Shown here piece by piece: positions 21,247 to 30,753 of a stretch of 40,925 bases of DNA. The position numbers and the translations under genes are program-made. The stretch covers positions 1 to 40,925 of IMG/VR virus record IMGVR_UViG_3300032050_000306. One strand, written 5' to 3'. The notes beneath the pieces are model-generated. The model saw nothing but the letters and a program-made list of their open reading frames with translations. It ran no database searches and had not been told where the DNA came from. The first letter of the stretch is position 1, and each line of letters opens with the position of its first letter. The DNA comes from a virus.

Positions 21247-22284
21247 TTATACTCCTGCTTGACCTTGTTGTGTTCCAGGAGCTATCCATGTAACACGACT
21301 ATTACCAACTATATAATAACCAGCAGCCCCACCTAGAGCACCAAAAGTGTGTGGTAGTCCTGTTTGACCAGCGTTTTGTCCAGAATTTCCATTTTGACCC
21401 CTCCCACCACCAGCGCCACCGCTACCTCCAGTTGGGAAAACTCCAGGTTCGAATACCCCACCATTTCCACCAGCAAATGCAGTTCCAGCTGCACCATTTC
21501 CAGGTTGACCTGCCTGATTCACATATTGTTCTAGTGAAGTGCCGCCAGTACCTCCAGTTTGACCAGCGCCCCCACCACCTCCTCCACCAACAAGAGGGGC
21601 GAACGGAGGAGTAGCGCCGCCACCGCCACCGCCACCACCACCGCCAGCAATGGTACCAGCATTATTAATATAGATAGGTCTTTGCGCATCAATTGCAGTT
21701 CCACCACCTTGTCCTGGCTGCGCATTTGTGGGAGGGGCAAATCCTTTAGCGCCCTGTCCGCCTGCACCACCAGCCCCAATAATTACTCCTTGATTCACGA
21801 TTCGAATTTGAACACTTGGGTGCCACCCAGAGACACTATCTGTTCCTGTTACTAATGCTGCTTGCGATGCAAACGCTGAACCAACGAAAACTCCAGGATT
21901 AATTACAAACTCAATACCATATCCTGGTTGGTATGCATCATACCTCCTGTTTTGGTCGTATCCGTTTGATACATCTTGAGATGTTGGTCTTTGTACTGAG
22001 CTGGCGTAAGTAAACAAATTCAAATTTTGAACGTTGCTAGAAATTACGTGCCTCAAAACTAAACTACCACCATTATTATATTGTCCAAAACTTCTAGTTG
22101 TTGTTGCTGGTCCTGCTGGAATATTATTGTTAATTGGGTGATCGGCGACATATGGTCCGCCTCTATAAAATTGTGATAGCGAGAATGGTGGCGTGGCTGC
22201 GAATGCGACAGAAATACTTTTATTTATCGGCGATAGCGTTGGACCTAAACTGATCTGATCTGGACCATCTGCGTCTAATGGCAT
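21247..22284 (-). CDS. Glycine-rich adhesin-like tail protein
   Basis: This 345-residue protein has two parts. Residues 1-140 contain ISLGPTLSPINKSISV and FSLSQFYRGG, an opening seen in several phage tail-tip proteins, and then a beta domain. Residues about 165-320 hold glycine-rich runs (GAGGAGGQGAKG, runs of 11 and 7 glycines, GGSGGAGGGRGQNG) interleaved with short variable segments. The protein ends with YIVGNSRVTWIAPGT, a closing motif frequent in phage fibre proteins. Glycine-rich runs with variable loops between them recall the receptor-binding adhesin gp38 of T-even phages, in which they form a polyglycine-II bundle that displays host-binding loops. That similarity is of style only. 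It lies directly after the S74 fibre gene, as gp38 lies after a fibre gene in T2-type phages. Confidence 0.75.
   Translation of the reverse strand: MPLDADGPDQISLGPTLSPINKSISVAFAATPPFSLSQFYRGGPYVADHPINNNIPAGPATTTRSFGQYNNGGSLVLRHVISSNVQNLNLFTYASSVQRPTSQDVSNGYDQNRRYDAYQPGYGIEFVINPGVFVGSAFASQAALVTGTDSVSGWHPSVQIRIVNQGVIIGAGGAGGQGAKGFAPPTNAQPGQGGGTAIDAQRPIYINNAGTIAGGGGGGGGGGATPPFAPLVGGGGGGGAGQTGGTGGTSLEQYVNQAGQPGNGAAGTAFAGGNGGVFEPGVFPTGGSGGAGGGRGQNGNSGQNAGQTGLPHTFGALGGAAGYYIVGNSRVTWIAPGTQQGQAGV
21252..21256 (-). promoter_or_regulatory. Ribosome binding site that fixes the start at 21241
   Basis: The minus strand reads AGGAG 10 bases before the ATG at 21241, inside the last codons of the adhesin gene. 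No comparable site precedes the alternative ATG at 21289. Confidence 0.6.
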
Positions 22285-22286
22285 TT

Positions 22287-23744
22287 TTAGATTTTACCTC
22301 TTAATTCATCAACTTCTTTCTTAAGCTCTTTAATCGCCTCAATTAAAAGAGGAACTAGTTTGTCGTAATGTACTGTCATGTATTTATTATCGATCGGAGC
22401 ATCGGCAATTACTTCAGGTAAAATTTCTTTGACTTGCTGAGCAGAAACACCGACCATTCTTTCATCACCAACATATCCAAGATCTTTTGCAGTTTCGTTA
22501 AACTTAAAGAAAAATCCATTGAGTTTCTGCACTTTATCTAAAGCGCCACCAATATTTCCTTCAATGTTTTTCAATCTTTCATCAGAAACGAATGCGCTAA
22601 TTTCATTTATTGCATATAGATTGTTAACATAAAGATCGCCAGCATAATTTATTCTGGTCGTACCAGATGGATTTGTGGTTCCACCATAAAATTCACCAGC
22701 GGCAGAAGTGTGTCCATTATAGGATACAGCACCAGCAGAGGTGCTTGATGCAGCTCTCGGAATTCCTATTCCTGTTAAATTAGAACCATCTCCATAATGC
22801 GTTCCAGAAATTTCTGTGGCTGTTAATCTTCCAGAGTTGGCGTTGTATGATAATTTTGATGTTGATGCTTTTGCTGTTTGGTCGCTGCCAGTTGCACCAA
22901 CTAAAACAGGATATAATGGATTGGTTGATGTGTCATTGGTTGCGTTGATTACGGTAGATGGTCCAGTTGCGCCTTGAGCGCCAGCTGCTCCTTGTCGACC
23001 TTGAAATCCTTGGTGACCTTGAAATCCTTGATTTCCTTGTGCACCAGCTGCTCCCTGAAATCCTTGATGTCCTTGAGCGCCAGCTGCTCCTTGAAATCCT
23101 TGATTTCCTTGTGCACCAGCTGCACCTTGTACACCTTGAGCACCAGCTGCACCTTGTACACCTTGCGGTCCTTGTGCGCCAGAACCTGGGCTTCCACCAC
23201 CAGGAGCTCCTTGCGCGCCAACTGCACCTTGAACGCCTTGTGCGCCAACTGTGCCTTGAACGCCTTGTGCACCAGCTCCACCACTGACTGTAAATGATAC
23301 GTTAGCATTCCCATTAAGTCCAGAAGTAACTGCGACCATTACTGTTGATGTGTTAACAAAATTTAATCTTGAAGCGGTTAATGTTGCGCCATTATTTGCA
23401 GATATCATAACTGTATTCGCAGCATTTGACAGAGCCTGAGCTATGTTCACACCTGCTAATGTTAATGTTCCAGTAATATTTGCATTTGTTGCTGTAAGAT
23501 TATTTGTAATGTTTGCATTTGCTGCAATCAGATTTCCAACTGTTAATGTTTTTTGTACAGTTGCATTACCACTAACCAACAACGCTGTAGAAATATCCGT
23601 GTTCGAGAGATAGAGAAGTCCAGCTTCTTTTTCGTATGTGGTACTTCTTAATTCATTAACAGCATTAATTGTATTGTTCGTGTATATTCGCCACTGATCG
23701 AATGTATTTGCTGTTTGTACCTGAGGAATATTTGGAGTCGGCAT
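22287..23744 (-). CDS. Collagen-like tail fibre with C-terminal S74 chaperone
   Basis: This is a 485-residue fibre. The N-terminal 150 residues are beta-rich and helical and include a strand-repeat part (ANANITNNLTATNANIT). Residues about 152-260 are a collagen-like run of Gly-X-Y triplets, mostly GAQ, GVQ, GFQ and GHQ. The last 99 residues are an S74 intramolecular chaperone: SDERLKNI (Ser387, Lys392), GVSAQQVKEILPEV, YDKLVPLLIEAI and a closing coiled coil. In this family the chaperone trimerises the fibre and then cuts itself off just before the Ser. The mature fibre should therefore end near residue 386. The segment before the collagen run (NFVNTSTVMVAVTSG) is nearly repeated at the end of the 1682-residue fibre, which suggests exchange of modules. 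Confidence 0.9.
   Translation of the reverse strand: MPTPNIPQVQTANTFDQWRIYTNNTINAVNELRSTTYEKEAGLLYLSNTDISTALLVSGNATVQKTLTVGNLIAANANITNNLTATNANITGTLTLAGVNIAQALSNAANTVMISANNGATLTASRLNFVNTSTVMVAVTSGLNGNANVSFTVSGGAGAQGVQGTVGAQGVQGAVGAQGAPGGGSPGSGAQGPQGVQGAAGAQGVQGAAGAQGNQGFQGAAGAQGHQGFQGAAGAQGNQGFQGHQGFQGRQGAAGAQGATGPSTVINATNDTSTNPLYPVLVGATGSDQTAKASTSKLSYNANSGRLTATEISGTHYGDGSNLTGIGIPRAASSTSAGAVSYNGHTSAAGEFYGGTTNPSGTTRINYAGDLYVNNLYAINEISAFVSDERLKNIEGNIGGALDKVQKLNGFFFKFNETAKDLGYVGDERMVGVSAQQVKEILPEVIADAPIDNKYMTVHYDKLVPLLIEAIKELKKEVDELRGKI
22965..23290 (-). repeat. Collagen-like triplet repeats in the S74 fibre
   Basis: About 36 Gly-X-Y triplets are encoded by short near-identical units, mainly of 18 and 27 bases. 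Gln occupies the third place in most triplets. No lysine occurs, and proline is confined to a few triplets in the middle. Confidence 0.85.
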
Positions 23745-23956
23745 TATTTCTCTCTATCGATAAGAAGTTGCAACATTTGCTTTATATCAGACATTTCGTT
23801 TTTTAGACTTTCAACGTCATTTGCTAGTTTTTTAGCGTTCTCTTTTTGTCTCATAATCATGTCATGTTTTTTCAATGCACCCTTGTTCACATTTAACAAT
23901 GAATTGGTATTCATATCACGGACAAGACTATCATTATCTTTTACTTTGACTAGCAT
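23744..23956 (-). CDS. Small coiled-coil phage protein
   Basis: This 70-residue protein has a conserved-looking opening (MLVKVKDNDSLVRDMNTNSL) followed by a charged region. It ends in a heptad-like helix (about 40-68: LANDVESLKNEMSDIKQMLQ). Short proteins of this shape, with an LVRD motif and a C-terminal coiled coil, occur beside structural genes in T4-like phages; their job is unknown to me. A strong GAGGG ribosome site precedes the ATG. Its TAA shares one base with the ATG of the S74 fibre gene (TAATG), so the two are translated together. It could help fibre trimerisation or attachment, but that is speculation. Confidence 0.75.
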   Translation of the reverse strand: MLVKVKDNDSLVRDMNTNSLLNVNKGALKKHDMIMRQKENAKKLANDVESLKNEMSDIKQMLQLLIDREK

Positions 23957-23958
23957 TA

Positions 23959-26925
23959 TTATCCCTCTGGTAATGCGATAGCTCTAAAATTCTTTATTGC
24001 TGGCGCAACGCAACCACACTCAGCCAACAACACAATTTTAACTGCGAAATATTTGAATTTTCCGCCAACAGGATAAGTCACGCCATCCTCAGTATACGAT
24101 AATTTATTTATTCTTGGATCTTCAGAGGGATTGTATCTAAACTCAACTGGTGTATTCAAATCAGGAGAATATGCCTTACTGTTTTCTAAATACATTCTTC
24201 TCCATTTAATATCAGAGAAATTACGAGTGTCGGAAGCTGATTGAACTTTATAGTAAACGATAATGTTTGTCCCTTGAGGTCTTACAGCATTCAAACCAAC
24301 TCTGAGATCGCCAGAATCAAATCCATCTGCCAAAGAAATCTTTCTAGTTATATATCTAGCCAGAGCATTACCACCAAATTTAGAATCTTCAGAAGTAATT
24401 ACTGCCGTTGCGTTAGTTGGATTTTCTGGTTCTGTTATCGTAATTGTTGGCGATTCAATGTAACCTTTTCCTGGGTTAATGATATTCACAGAAGCTACAC
24501 TGCCGCTGGCATTTAGCGTGACGTTTGCTGTAGCTCTAGCCCCAGTTTCACCAGCATATATATTCGAATCACTTATTGTTACAACAACATTACTCGCATT
24601 CGAATGTTGACCGCTATCAGTAACACTTATGTTTCCATCATAGAGCTCCCCATTGTTAATCAAATTTTCAGAAACTACAGCTAGATAAGTTTCTGAATCG
24701 AAGAATGGGGAAACTGTGTCATCATTGGTGTCCAGCGAAACTTCAAATTGTAGTCCTGCTGTGTTGGCGGCTGGGATCACTCTTCTTCTGCCGCTGGTGA
24801 CTAAAGAGTCTGGTTTCTCAGCAAACCAAAATGCTCTATTTGGTTCTATACTGGTAAATGCTGCCTCAAGACCAGAAGTCGACAGTAATGTCGTTTTCAT
24901 TTTATGATCAATGTTTGCTACTGGAAATTCTCTTTCTTTCGCGTTTAAAATTATTTCATCATATGGAATTGAAATTGGTTGTGGGAGAGGACCGAATGTT
25001 AAAGTTATCGGAGATGTATCATATACAGCTCGATTGATCTTAAACATCAAATCTTCGTTTTGATATGCTGTCCAAGTAGAAGCATTTGTACTTCTGAAAA
25101 AGCTACCCACATAAGGTTGTTCCGAAACTCTCCTACCATCAGGATCGCCAACAATTTCTCCACCGAGTTCGGCTACCCAAACGTCGTATGATGGAGATTC
25201 AGAAGTAACAACAATCGCATACTCAGTTTCAGGTAACAAGAAAACAGGATCATCAAATGTAAATTTAGTTGAAGTTGATGTATTTGAACTTCTAGGGAAA
25301 GTTTCAACACCATCTGTTGTTTTTACATCAAAGCATTGAACGGTTGATGCTGCAAGAGCATTTCTTGTTGGATATCCATTTAATGTTGTTACAATTTTAA
25401 CTGTGACTGGTAACTGAGCATCATCGCTATCTGGTTTCGTTTTGAAGAAAAGGTCAATAGACGAAACAAAAATACCATTGTTTAGACCTTTTGGTGTTGT
25501 AAATGTCTGAGCAACAGGATCACCAGTAACAACACCAAGAGTTCCGAATCTGTAATTAAATCCAGGAATGGGAGAAGTAAATCGATTGTCAATAACTGTT
25601 ATTGGCTCGCCAGTTCCAGTTCCAGCATTTGTTGTATCATTTTCTGAAGTTTCACTATCGACTGTTGTGTCTGCTGTCCCAGTTCCTGGTTGTCCTGTTG
25701 CCCCACCACCTGTCGTTCCAGATCCAACTGTTCCTGCACTAGTGCCAGTTCCAGATGTTCCAGATCCACCACCAATTCCGCTTAATCCTCTGGATCCAGC
25801 GCTGATGGCACCGCCGAGATAAAAAGTCGAAGCTCTCATCGTTGCGTCGCTACCATTATATGTTGACGCGTCAGTAATCAAAAATACCTTTGCGCCATCA
25901 GCTCTAAATTTAGCAGTTTCGCTTTCTGGTAATTGGAAGATCCCACCAATATTTGAATTAGCATCGACTATGTGAGATCCAATCGAATATGTACTATTTG
26001 ATCTTTGTCCCGTTATTGCTGCGTCAAGAACTGCAACAGTGTTACCAGATTCGACTGAGGTTATGTTAGCTGATTGTCCAACGCCACCACCATCTGTAAT
26101 TTTTATTGACACTGGAAATGTTGTCCCAGTATATGTTGAGTTTAAGTTAATTTTTGAAGTTGATGCATTCGGAATAGTTATTGTTCCGCTCAAATGTGTG
26201 TACGAAGATACTGTTGACGTTTTCGTTGGCGTTTTCAGAGCTTTAATCGTCGATCCAGCTGGAAATTTGTTACTAACATTTATTGAAGAAAGATTTGCTT
26301 TCGGTGTAATCCCAGCTGTGTTCCATAAAACTTTAGTGTCTGTTGTATTTGCTATTCCGAAAATTGGGCTTACGACGAGAGATCTTGTCGACACTGTCCA
26401 TTGCTGTACTGTACCAGCAAACACGCAGAAATTTGGATTATATTGTAATCCAAAATCAGATCCTCTGTCGAATGTGAGGAAAGGAGCATCTCTATCAGTT
26501 CTACCGCCTTGGAATAAATTATTTTTCGTTTGAACTATGTGATCGTTTTCAGTGAAAGTCGTCGAAGATAATGCAGTTGCACCATATTGCGAAACATTCA
26601 ATGTTATAAAATTTTCATTGATGAGTAATTTATTTGGAGAAAAAGACCCAACAACAACTGCATATGCGTTTGTTGTTTCGCAAATAATTGCTTCTCCAAT
26701 ATTATATTTCGCAGCATCTGTACCAGTAATGAGTATTTCTGATGCAGCTTGCACATACTGATCTACAGGAAGATTATCAAAGTAAAATTTCGCAGCTCTA
26801 TCTGGTCTTAAATTTGTTGCTGAAAAATTTAACACATTTTTGTGAAGCCAATCTATCGCTGCATGATTAAAGCTAAATCCTAGATAGTTCATTGACACCA
26901 AATTTTCTGAAAAATTAACATTCAT
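23959..26925 (-). CDS. Large virion structural protein, companion of the DUF4815 protein
   Basis: This 988-residue protein is beta-rich and contains no enzyme motifs. About residues 455-660 form a segment seen in large structural proteins of T4-like phages: DPVAQTFTTPKG, then GIFVSSIDLFFKTKP, LPVTVKIVTTLNGYP, LPETEYAIVVTSESP and YQNEDLMFKINRA. This looks like a galactose-binding-like or jelly-roll module, which is inference. A low-complexity Gly/Thr linker lies at about 375-440 and divides the protein in two. One Gly-Tyr strand unit (NPGKGYIESPTITIT) is near residue 830. In related phages I recall the DPxAQTF segment following DUF4815 within one protein, so here the protein may be split. It is likely a peripheral baseplate or fibre-attachment part. 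Confidence 0.75.
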   Translation of the reverse strand: MNVNFSENLVSMNYLGFSFNHAAIDWLHKNVLNFSATNLRPDRAAKFYFDNLPVDQYVQAASEILITGTDAAKYNIGEAIICETTNAYAVVVGSFSPNKLLINENFITLNVSQYGATALSSTTFTENDHIVQTKNNLFQGGRTDRDAPFLTFDRGSDFGLQYNPNFCVFAGTVQQWTVSTRSLVVSPIFGIANTTDTKVLWNTAGITPKANLSSINVSNKFPAGSTIKALKTPTKTSTVSSYTHLSGTITIPNASTSKINLNSTYTGTTFPVSIKITDGGGVGQSANITSVESGNTVAVLDAAITGQRSNSTYSIGSHIVDANSNIGGIFQLPESETAKFRADGAKVFLITDASTYNGSDATMRASTFYLGGAISAGSRGLSGIGGGSGTSGTGTSAGTVGSGTTGGGATGQPGTGTADTTVDSETSENDTTNAGTGTGEPITVIDNRFTSPIPGFNYRFGTLGVVTGDPVAQTFTTPKGLNNGIFVSSIDLFFKTKPDSDDAQLPVTVKIVTTLNGYPTRNALAASTVQCFDVKTTDGVETFPRSSNTSTSTKFTFDDPVFLLPETEYAIVVTSESPSYDVWVAELGGEIVGDPDGRRVSEQPYVGSFFRSTNASTWTAYQNEDLMFKINRAVYDTSPITLTFGPLPQPISIPYDEIILNAKEREFPVANIDHKMKTTLLSTSGLEAAFTSIEPNRAFWFAEKPDSLVTSGRRRVIPAANTAGLQFEVSLDTNDDTVSPFFDSETYLAVVSENLINNGELYDGNISVTDSGQHSNASNVVVTISDSNIYAGETGARATANVTLNASGSVASVNIINPGKGYIESPTITITEPENPTNATAVITSEDSKFGGNALARYITRKISLADGFDSGDLRVGLNAVRPQGTNIIVYYKVQSASDTRNFSDIKWRRMYLENSKAYSPDLNTPVEFRYNPSEDPRINKLSYTEDGVTYPVGGKFKYFAVKIVLLAECGCVAPAIKNFRAIALPEG

Positions 26926-26940
26926 TTATCAGTTTTTCCT

Positions 26941-29900
26941 TTACAGAAGATCGTAGTCTGTGAATACGTCGTATCGATCGTTGTTGTTAGCAGCGCCAGA
27001 TTGTCCTAAACCAGCTCTCGCAGGATTAGCTCTCGGAGCTTCTTGTTCTGCAGCTTGTAGTCCATAAGATGGATCATATCCAGCAGTAAACATAGCAATT
27101 CCACTATATGCAGCCAAATATTGCGAAAACGCAGCACCATCGGCAATTGCTGAACCTATACCCAGCAGATATGGATTGACAACTGAAGAGGCATCAACAG
27201 CCGCTGCAACTGTAGAAGAATCGTTTTGCCTATTATCAAACATTGTTGTTGTATATCCTGTTTGATTCAACGTCTCTTGAGTTTGAGTCGTCGCTTGCTG
27301 TTCTGTTTGCTGTGCAGTATCAGAAGAATTAACAGTTGTTTGTGGATCTCCTGTTGTTGTAGACCCACGATTCGTTATACTTGATACCGTTTCATTTGCC
27401 AATGAATCTGTACTAGTAACCTGTGCTGCTAAAGTTTGAGAAGTCTGAGGATCAGATGAAGGTGATAATTGAACTTGTCCACTATTGAATGTTCCAAACA
27501 AATATGGTTGAACATTTGCAACTTTAGTTGCTGTATTTTGCGAAATAATTTCTTGTTCGACATACGACAAGGAATATGTTTTACCTTTTACTTTGTAATC
27601 GCCACTGTTTGATGTGAGTTGCAATGGAATATATGTGACTTTCTTGTATGGTTTCAGTTCACTGTTTGATATATGACAAATTAAATCTGGATTTCTATTA
27701 TCCGCAATATTAAACCCATCAAACTGTTCAACAAGAATACCATATTTCTCTTTTTCAGTTGTACCATCTTCGTAAAAGTATGTTTCATTAGTTGCTGATT
27801 GTTCAAGCAATGATAATCTTGTAATATACTCTAACCTTTGAACTCTCTTATCAATTCTTGCGATATCTTTCATCGTGTATCTACGATGTTCGTGAGTTGT
27901 AAATTTCACATGACTCGCTTTTTTAGTATATGGTGGAACAAACATTGTGTACAGCGTCATTGTACCTGCAACATCATTTGGCGATTTTGGATACTTCGAT
28001 GGTGTACCAGAAAGTATTTTAAACTTCTTATCAGAAGTTGCTACAATCTTATCAACTCTTGGTAGATAATACCCATATGACAATTCCATTGAATCGTCAG
28101 TATACGGTAAAAGATTACCACCAAATGTAGATGCAGTTGTTCCGTCTGTTCTTCTTGGTCTAAAGTCGATCGCATCAGAAAGAGATGTCGTTGGAACTGA
28201 TGTTGATGAATATACACCAACATAATTGTTTGAAAAATCGCCATCTGAATATGAAGCTGCACTGAAGAATCCATCTAGACCACTGTGTTCAAAGTAACTC
28301 AATAAAACAACTGTTTGACCAGATGGCGGAGATTTACCATCTCTCAGAATAATTGATCCATGGTCATAATAATTGTCTCGCTGTCCAGTATCAAACAAAT
28401 AGTGATCAGTGATGTCAATAGCGTTTACTGAATTTGGTCTATATGAAGTATCGCCCGAATCAAAGACTTTATTGATTTTTACCACATCTGAGATATACAG
28501 TGATTGTCTAACTCCAGGTATTTTGTTTATATCCGAGTAACTGGTAAACCAAACTGCACCATTCGCTTGGTCAATTTTAGTATTTGTTTGACCAGTAACG
28601 CTTAAAGTTGCATTACCATAATCTACATCTGTTATAGATGATTTTCTACCCTTTAGGGTTTTCTGTCTAACAACAGCTGGGCTAACTTCTGCGTTGTCAA
28701 TTTTAATGTTAACAAAAACATCACCAGTAAACGTCAACGTTCCTGCGTCGATGCGCATTTGCGTTTCACCAAGACGATATATTCCATTTGATCCGCCGTC
28801 ATACGAAAGCGAAAGCAATTGACCGTGTTGGTAACTTGATGATCCTTTATCTCTCACTATGACAATAAAATTATCTTCTGCTGTTGAATCTGACAGATAT
28901 GAACTATTAGAACCATAGAAAAACTTTTCTTTACCAGTTAAAGTGACGGTATATGATCCACTGGTGAAAGTTGCATTAGTAATTAATTTTCTGTAAACGA
29001 AATCTACATTACTGAAATCGTTTCTAGAAACATATGTTTCTGGAAGTGGATAGAGTAATCGATTGATACTTGCTCCTTTAATGAAAGTATCACCAACATC
29101 ATTTTGACTTAGACTATCGACGTCCATCGATGGGTAGTATGCAGTTTGAGTATTTTGCCCACCATAGACATTACTTTGATATGTTGTTGGTCTTACTGTG
29201 ATACTATCGACGTCTTTGATTGCATAGTTTAATGTTACTTGAGAGCTTGTGTCTAAATTTGTATCAAATTCTCTATCAACTGTCGCTAATCTGGATGTGT
29301 TATAATCTACTATTCTTCTTGTTTGTCCAGATCCAGTTCCAGCTGTAACAGTAAACGAAACACCATTATACAAACCAACAGGATTGATTGGATATGTTGA
29401 CGGGAAAGTAAATGAAGTTGCGTTTGATGTTGCCGCAACATTAAATGTATTCGTCGTCATCGTTTGATCGATGATATAGAGATCTAATTTTGAACCGTTA
29501 TTTCTTTGTAACGATTTAGCCCGAGCAGTTCCAGCTAATGTATAATTGTATGATGCAGAGGAAGAAGTATTAATGTTCGCTGTTGGAACAATATGCATAT
29601 CTAAATTTGCAAAATTTGTGGTACTAAAAATTCCACTATTTGCGCCATAAAAGTTTTTAACAGTTATGTAGTTACCAAAATCTAAAGAAAGATCATAATC
29701 CGAAACTGTTGCTGTTGTTCTTGCTTTATTAACTTTTATAGTTGTTGGTCCGACAGTTTCAAATTCAAATCCATTTACATATGCTTTACCAGGACCAAGA
29801 TTAACATCAATTTTAGAATCATCTGTTGATATATCAGATGCACTTGCGGAAAATGGAATTATTACATAGTCTCCAGATTCATCTGCTGTTCTTCTTGCCC

Positions 29901-30744
29901 ATGTTTTTTCAATCTCAGAGTATACGGGATATCTAACCCATTTGGTTATGACACCGTTTTCAACTCGGAGTAATTCGAAAAAGCTACTATCGTCTATTGA
30001 ATCTAAAGCTCTTTTGCTCAAGTTTAAGCTAAATTGATATCTATCTGCACCAGGTGCTTGATAGTTAAATGATTCTTGCGCTGGATCTAAAAGCGAAGTA
30101 TCAACAGAATCATCAACTATAGTTTCTTCAATTTCCAATCCAACTCTATAAGATGGTTTTCTGGAATATGGATCTAGAGTGATTGTTTGTGATGGAACAT
30201 TGACGAAAAATCCATTTACATAAAACACACCATCATTAATTGATATTACCGATCCAACATTCGTAGAATTTACGGCAATCAATTTAGCTTTTGGTGAATC
30301 ACCAGGAACAACTTTAATCTCATCACCATTCTGAAATTCGATACCACGAACGTAACGAATCATCAATGTTTTATATTCTTGAGTGTCGTCGATTGCGATA
30401 ACTTTAGCTTTTTTGTTTTGTACAGCCCCAATATTATTGGTGATGATTTGTTTATCAAACTCCGTAACGTCGATGTCAGTGTTCCCAAATTGATCTTCCA
30501 ATTTCAGAGAAATTACTGACGTGTCGAGAGTTAACTCACCACCAAGAACTTGCGATCCATCTTTGAAAATATGATCGCCAAATAGTTTAATCTGATTTTG
30601 TATTGCGGTTTGTAGTTGTGTTAATTCACGAGCTTGTACAGCATATCCTGGTTTAAACAGAATACGCATGTAATTGTTTTCTCGTGGTCCATTATCCGCA
30701 TTAAAATCATCATTGTAGGGATTGACATTAAACTCAATTGGCAT
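26941..30744 (-). CDS. Large virion structural protein, DUF4815 type
   Basis: This 1267-residue protein opens with the pattern that defines DUF4815 proteins of T4-like phages: NPYNDDF, then a segment with NYMRILFKPGYAVQARELTQ, then NQIKLFGDHIFKDGS (about 25-65). These proteins are virion components encoded next to baseplate genes; their exact place in the particle is not established as far as I know. The body is beta-rich with many Tyr/Ser/Thr strands. A Gln/Thr-rich, low-complexity stretch is found at about 1120-1195, and the end is Ala/Gly-rich. The start has AGGA 9 bases upstream. Its neighbour downstream looks like a partner, so the two may form one peripheral baseplate assembly. Confidence 0.85.
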   Translation of the reverse strand: MPIEFNVNPYNDDFNADNGPRENNYMRILFKPGYAVQARELTQLQTAIQNQIKLFGDHIFKDGSQVLGGELTLDTSVISLKLEDQFGNTDIDVTEFDKQIITNNIGAVQNKKAKVIAIDDTQEYKTLMIRYVRGIEFQNGDEIKVVPGDSPKAKLIAVNSTNVGSVISINDGVFYVNGFFVNVPSQTITLDPYSRKPSYRVGLEIEETIVDDSVDTSLLDPAQESFNYQAPGADRYQFSLNLSKRALDSIDDSSFFELLRVENGVITKWVRYPVYSEIEKTWARRTADESGDYVIIPFSASASDISTDDSKIDVNLGPGKAYVNGFEFETVGPTTIKVNKARTTATVSDYDLSLDFGNYITVKNFYGANSGIFSTTNFANLDMHIVPTANINTSSSASYNYTLAGTARAKSLQRNNGSKLDLYIIDQTMTTNTFNVAATSNATSFTFPSTYPINPVGLYNGVSFTVTAGTGSGQTRRIVDYNTSRLATVDREFDTNLDTSSQVTLNYAIKDVDSITVRPTTYQSNVYGGQNTQTAYYPSMDVDSLSQNDVGDTFIKGASINRLLYPLPETYVSRNDFSNVDFVYRKLITNATFTSGSYTVTLTGKEKFFYGSNSSYLSDSTAEDNFIVIVRDKGSSSYQHGQLLSLSYDGGSNGIYRLGETQMRIDAGTLTFTGDVFVNIKIDNAEVSPAVVRQKTLKGRKSSITDVDYGNATLSVTGQTNTKIDQANGAVWFTSYSDINKIPGVRQSLYISDVVKINKVFDSGDTSYRPNSVNAIDITDHYLFDTGQRDNYYDHGSIILRDGKSPPSGQTVVLLSYFEHSGLDGFFSAASYSDGDFSNNYVGVYSSTSVPTTSLSDAIDFRPRRTDGTTASTFGGNLLPYTDDSMELSYGYYLPRVDKIVATSDKKFKILSGTPSKYPKSPNDVAGTMTLYTMFVPPYTKKASHVKFTTHEHRRYTMKDIARIDKRVQRLEYITRLSLLEQSATNETYFYEDGTTEKEKYGILVEQFDGFNIADNRNPDLICHISNSELKPYKKVTYIPLQLTSNSGDYKVKGKTYSLSYVEQEIISQNTATKVANVQPYLFGTFNSGQVQLSPSSDPQTSQTLAAQVTSTDSLANETVSSITNRGSTTTGDPQTTVNSSDTAQQTEQQATTQTQETLNQTGYTTTMFDNRQNDSSTVAAAVDASSVVNPYLLGIGSAIADGAAFSQYLAAYSGIAMFTAGYDPSYGLQAAEQEAPRANPARAGLGQSGAANNNDRYDVFTDYDLL

Positions 30745-30753
30745 TTATTTTTC

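Noticed and set aside
21242-21289. Upstream ATG at 21289 as start of the small fibre-block gene
   Set aside because: It would add a low-quality Ser/Arg-rich stretch inside the adhesin gene and lacks a ribosome site. The ATG at 21241 has AGGAG.
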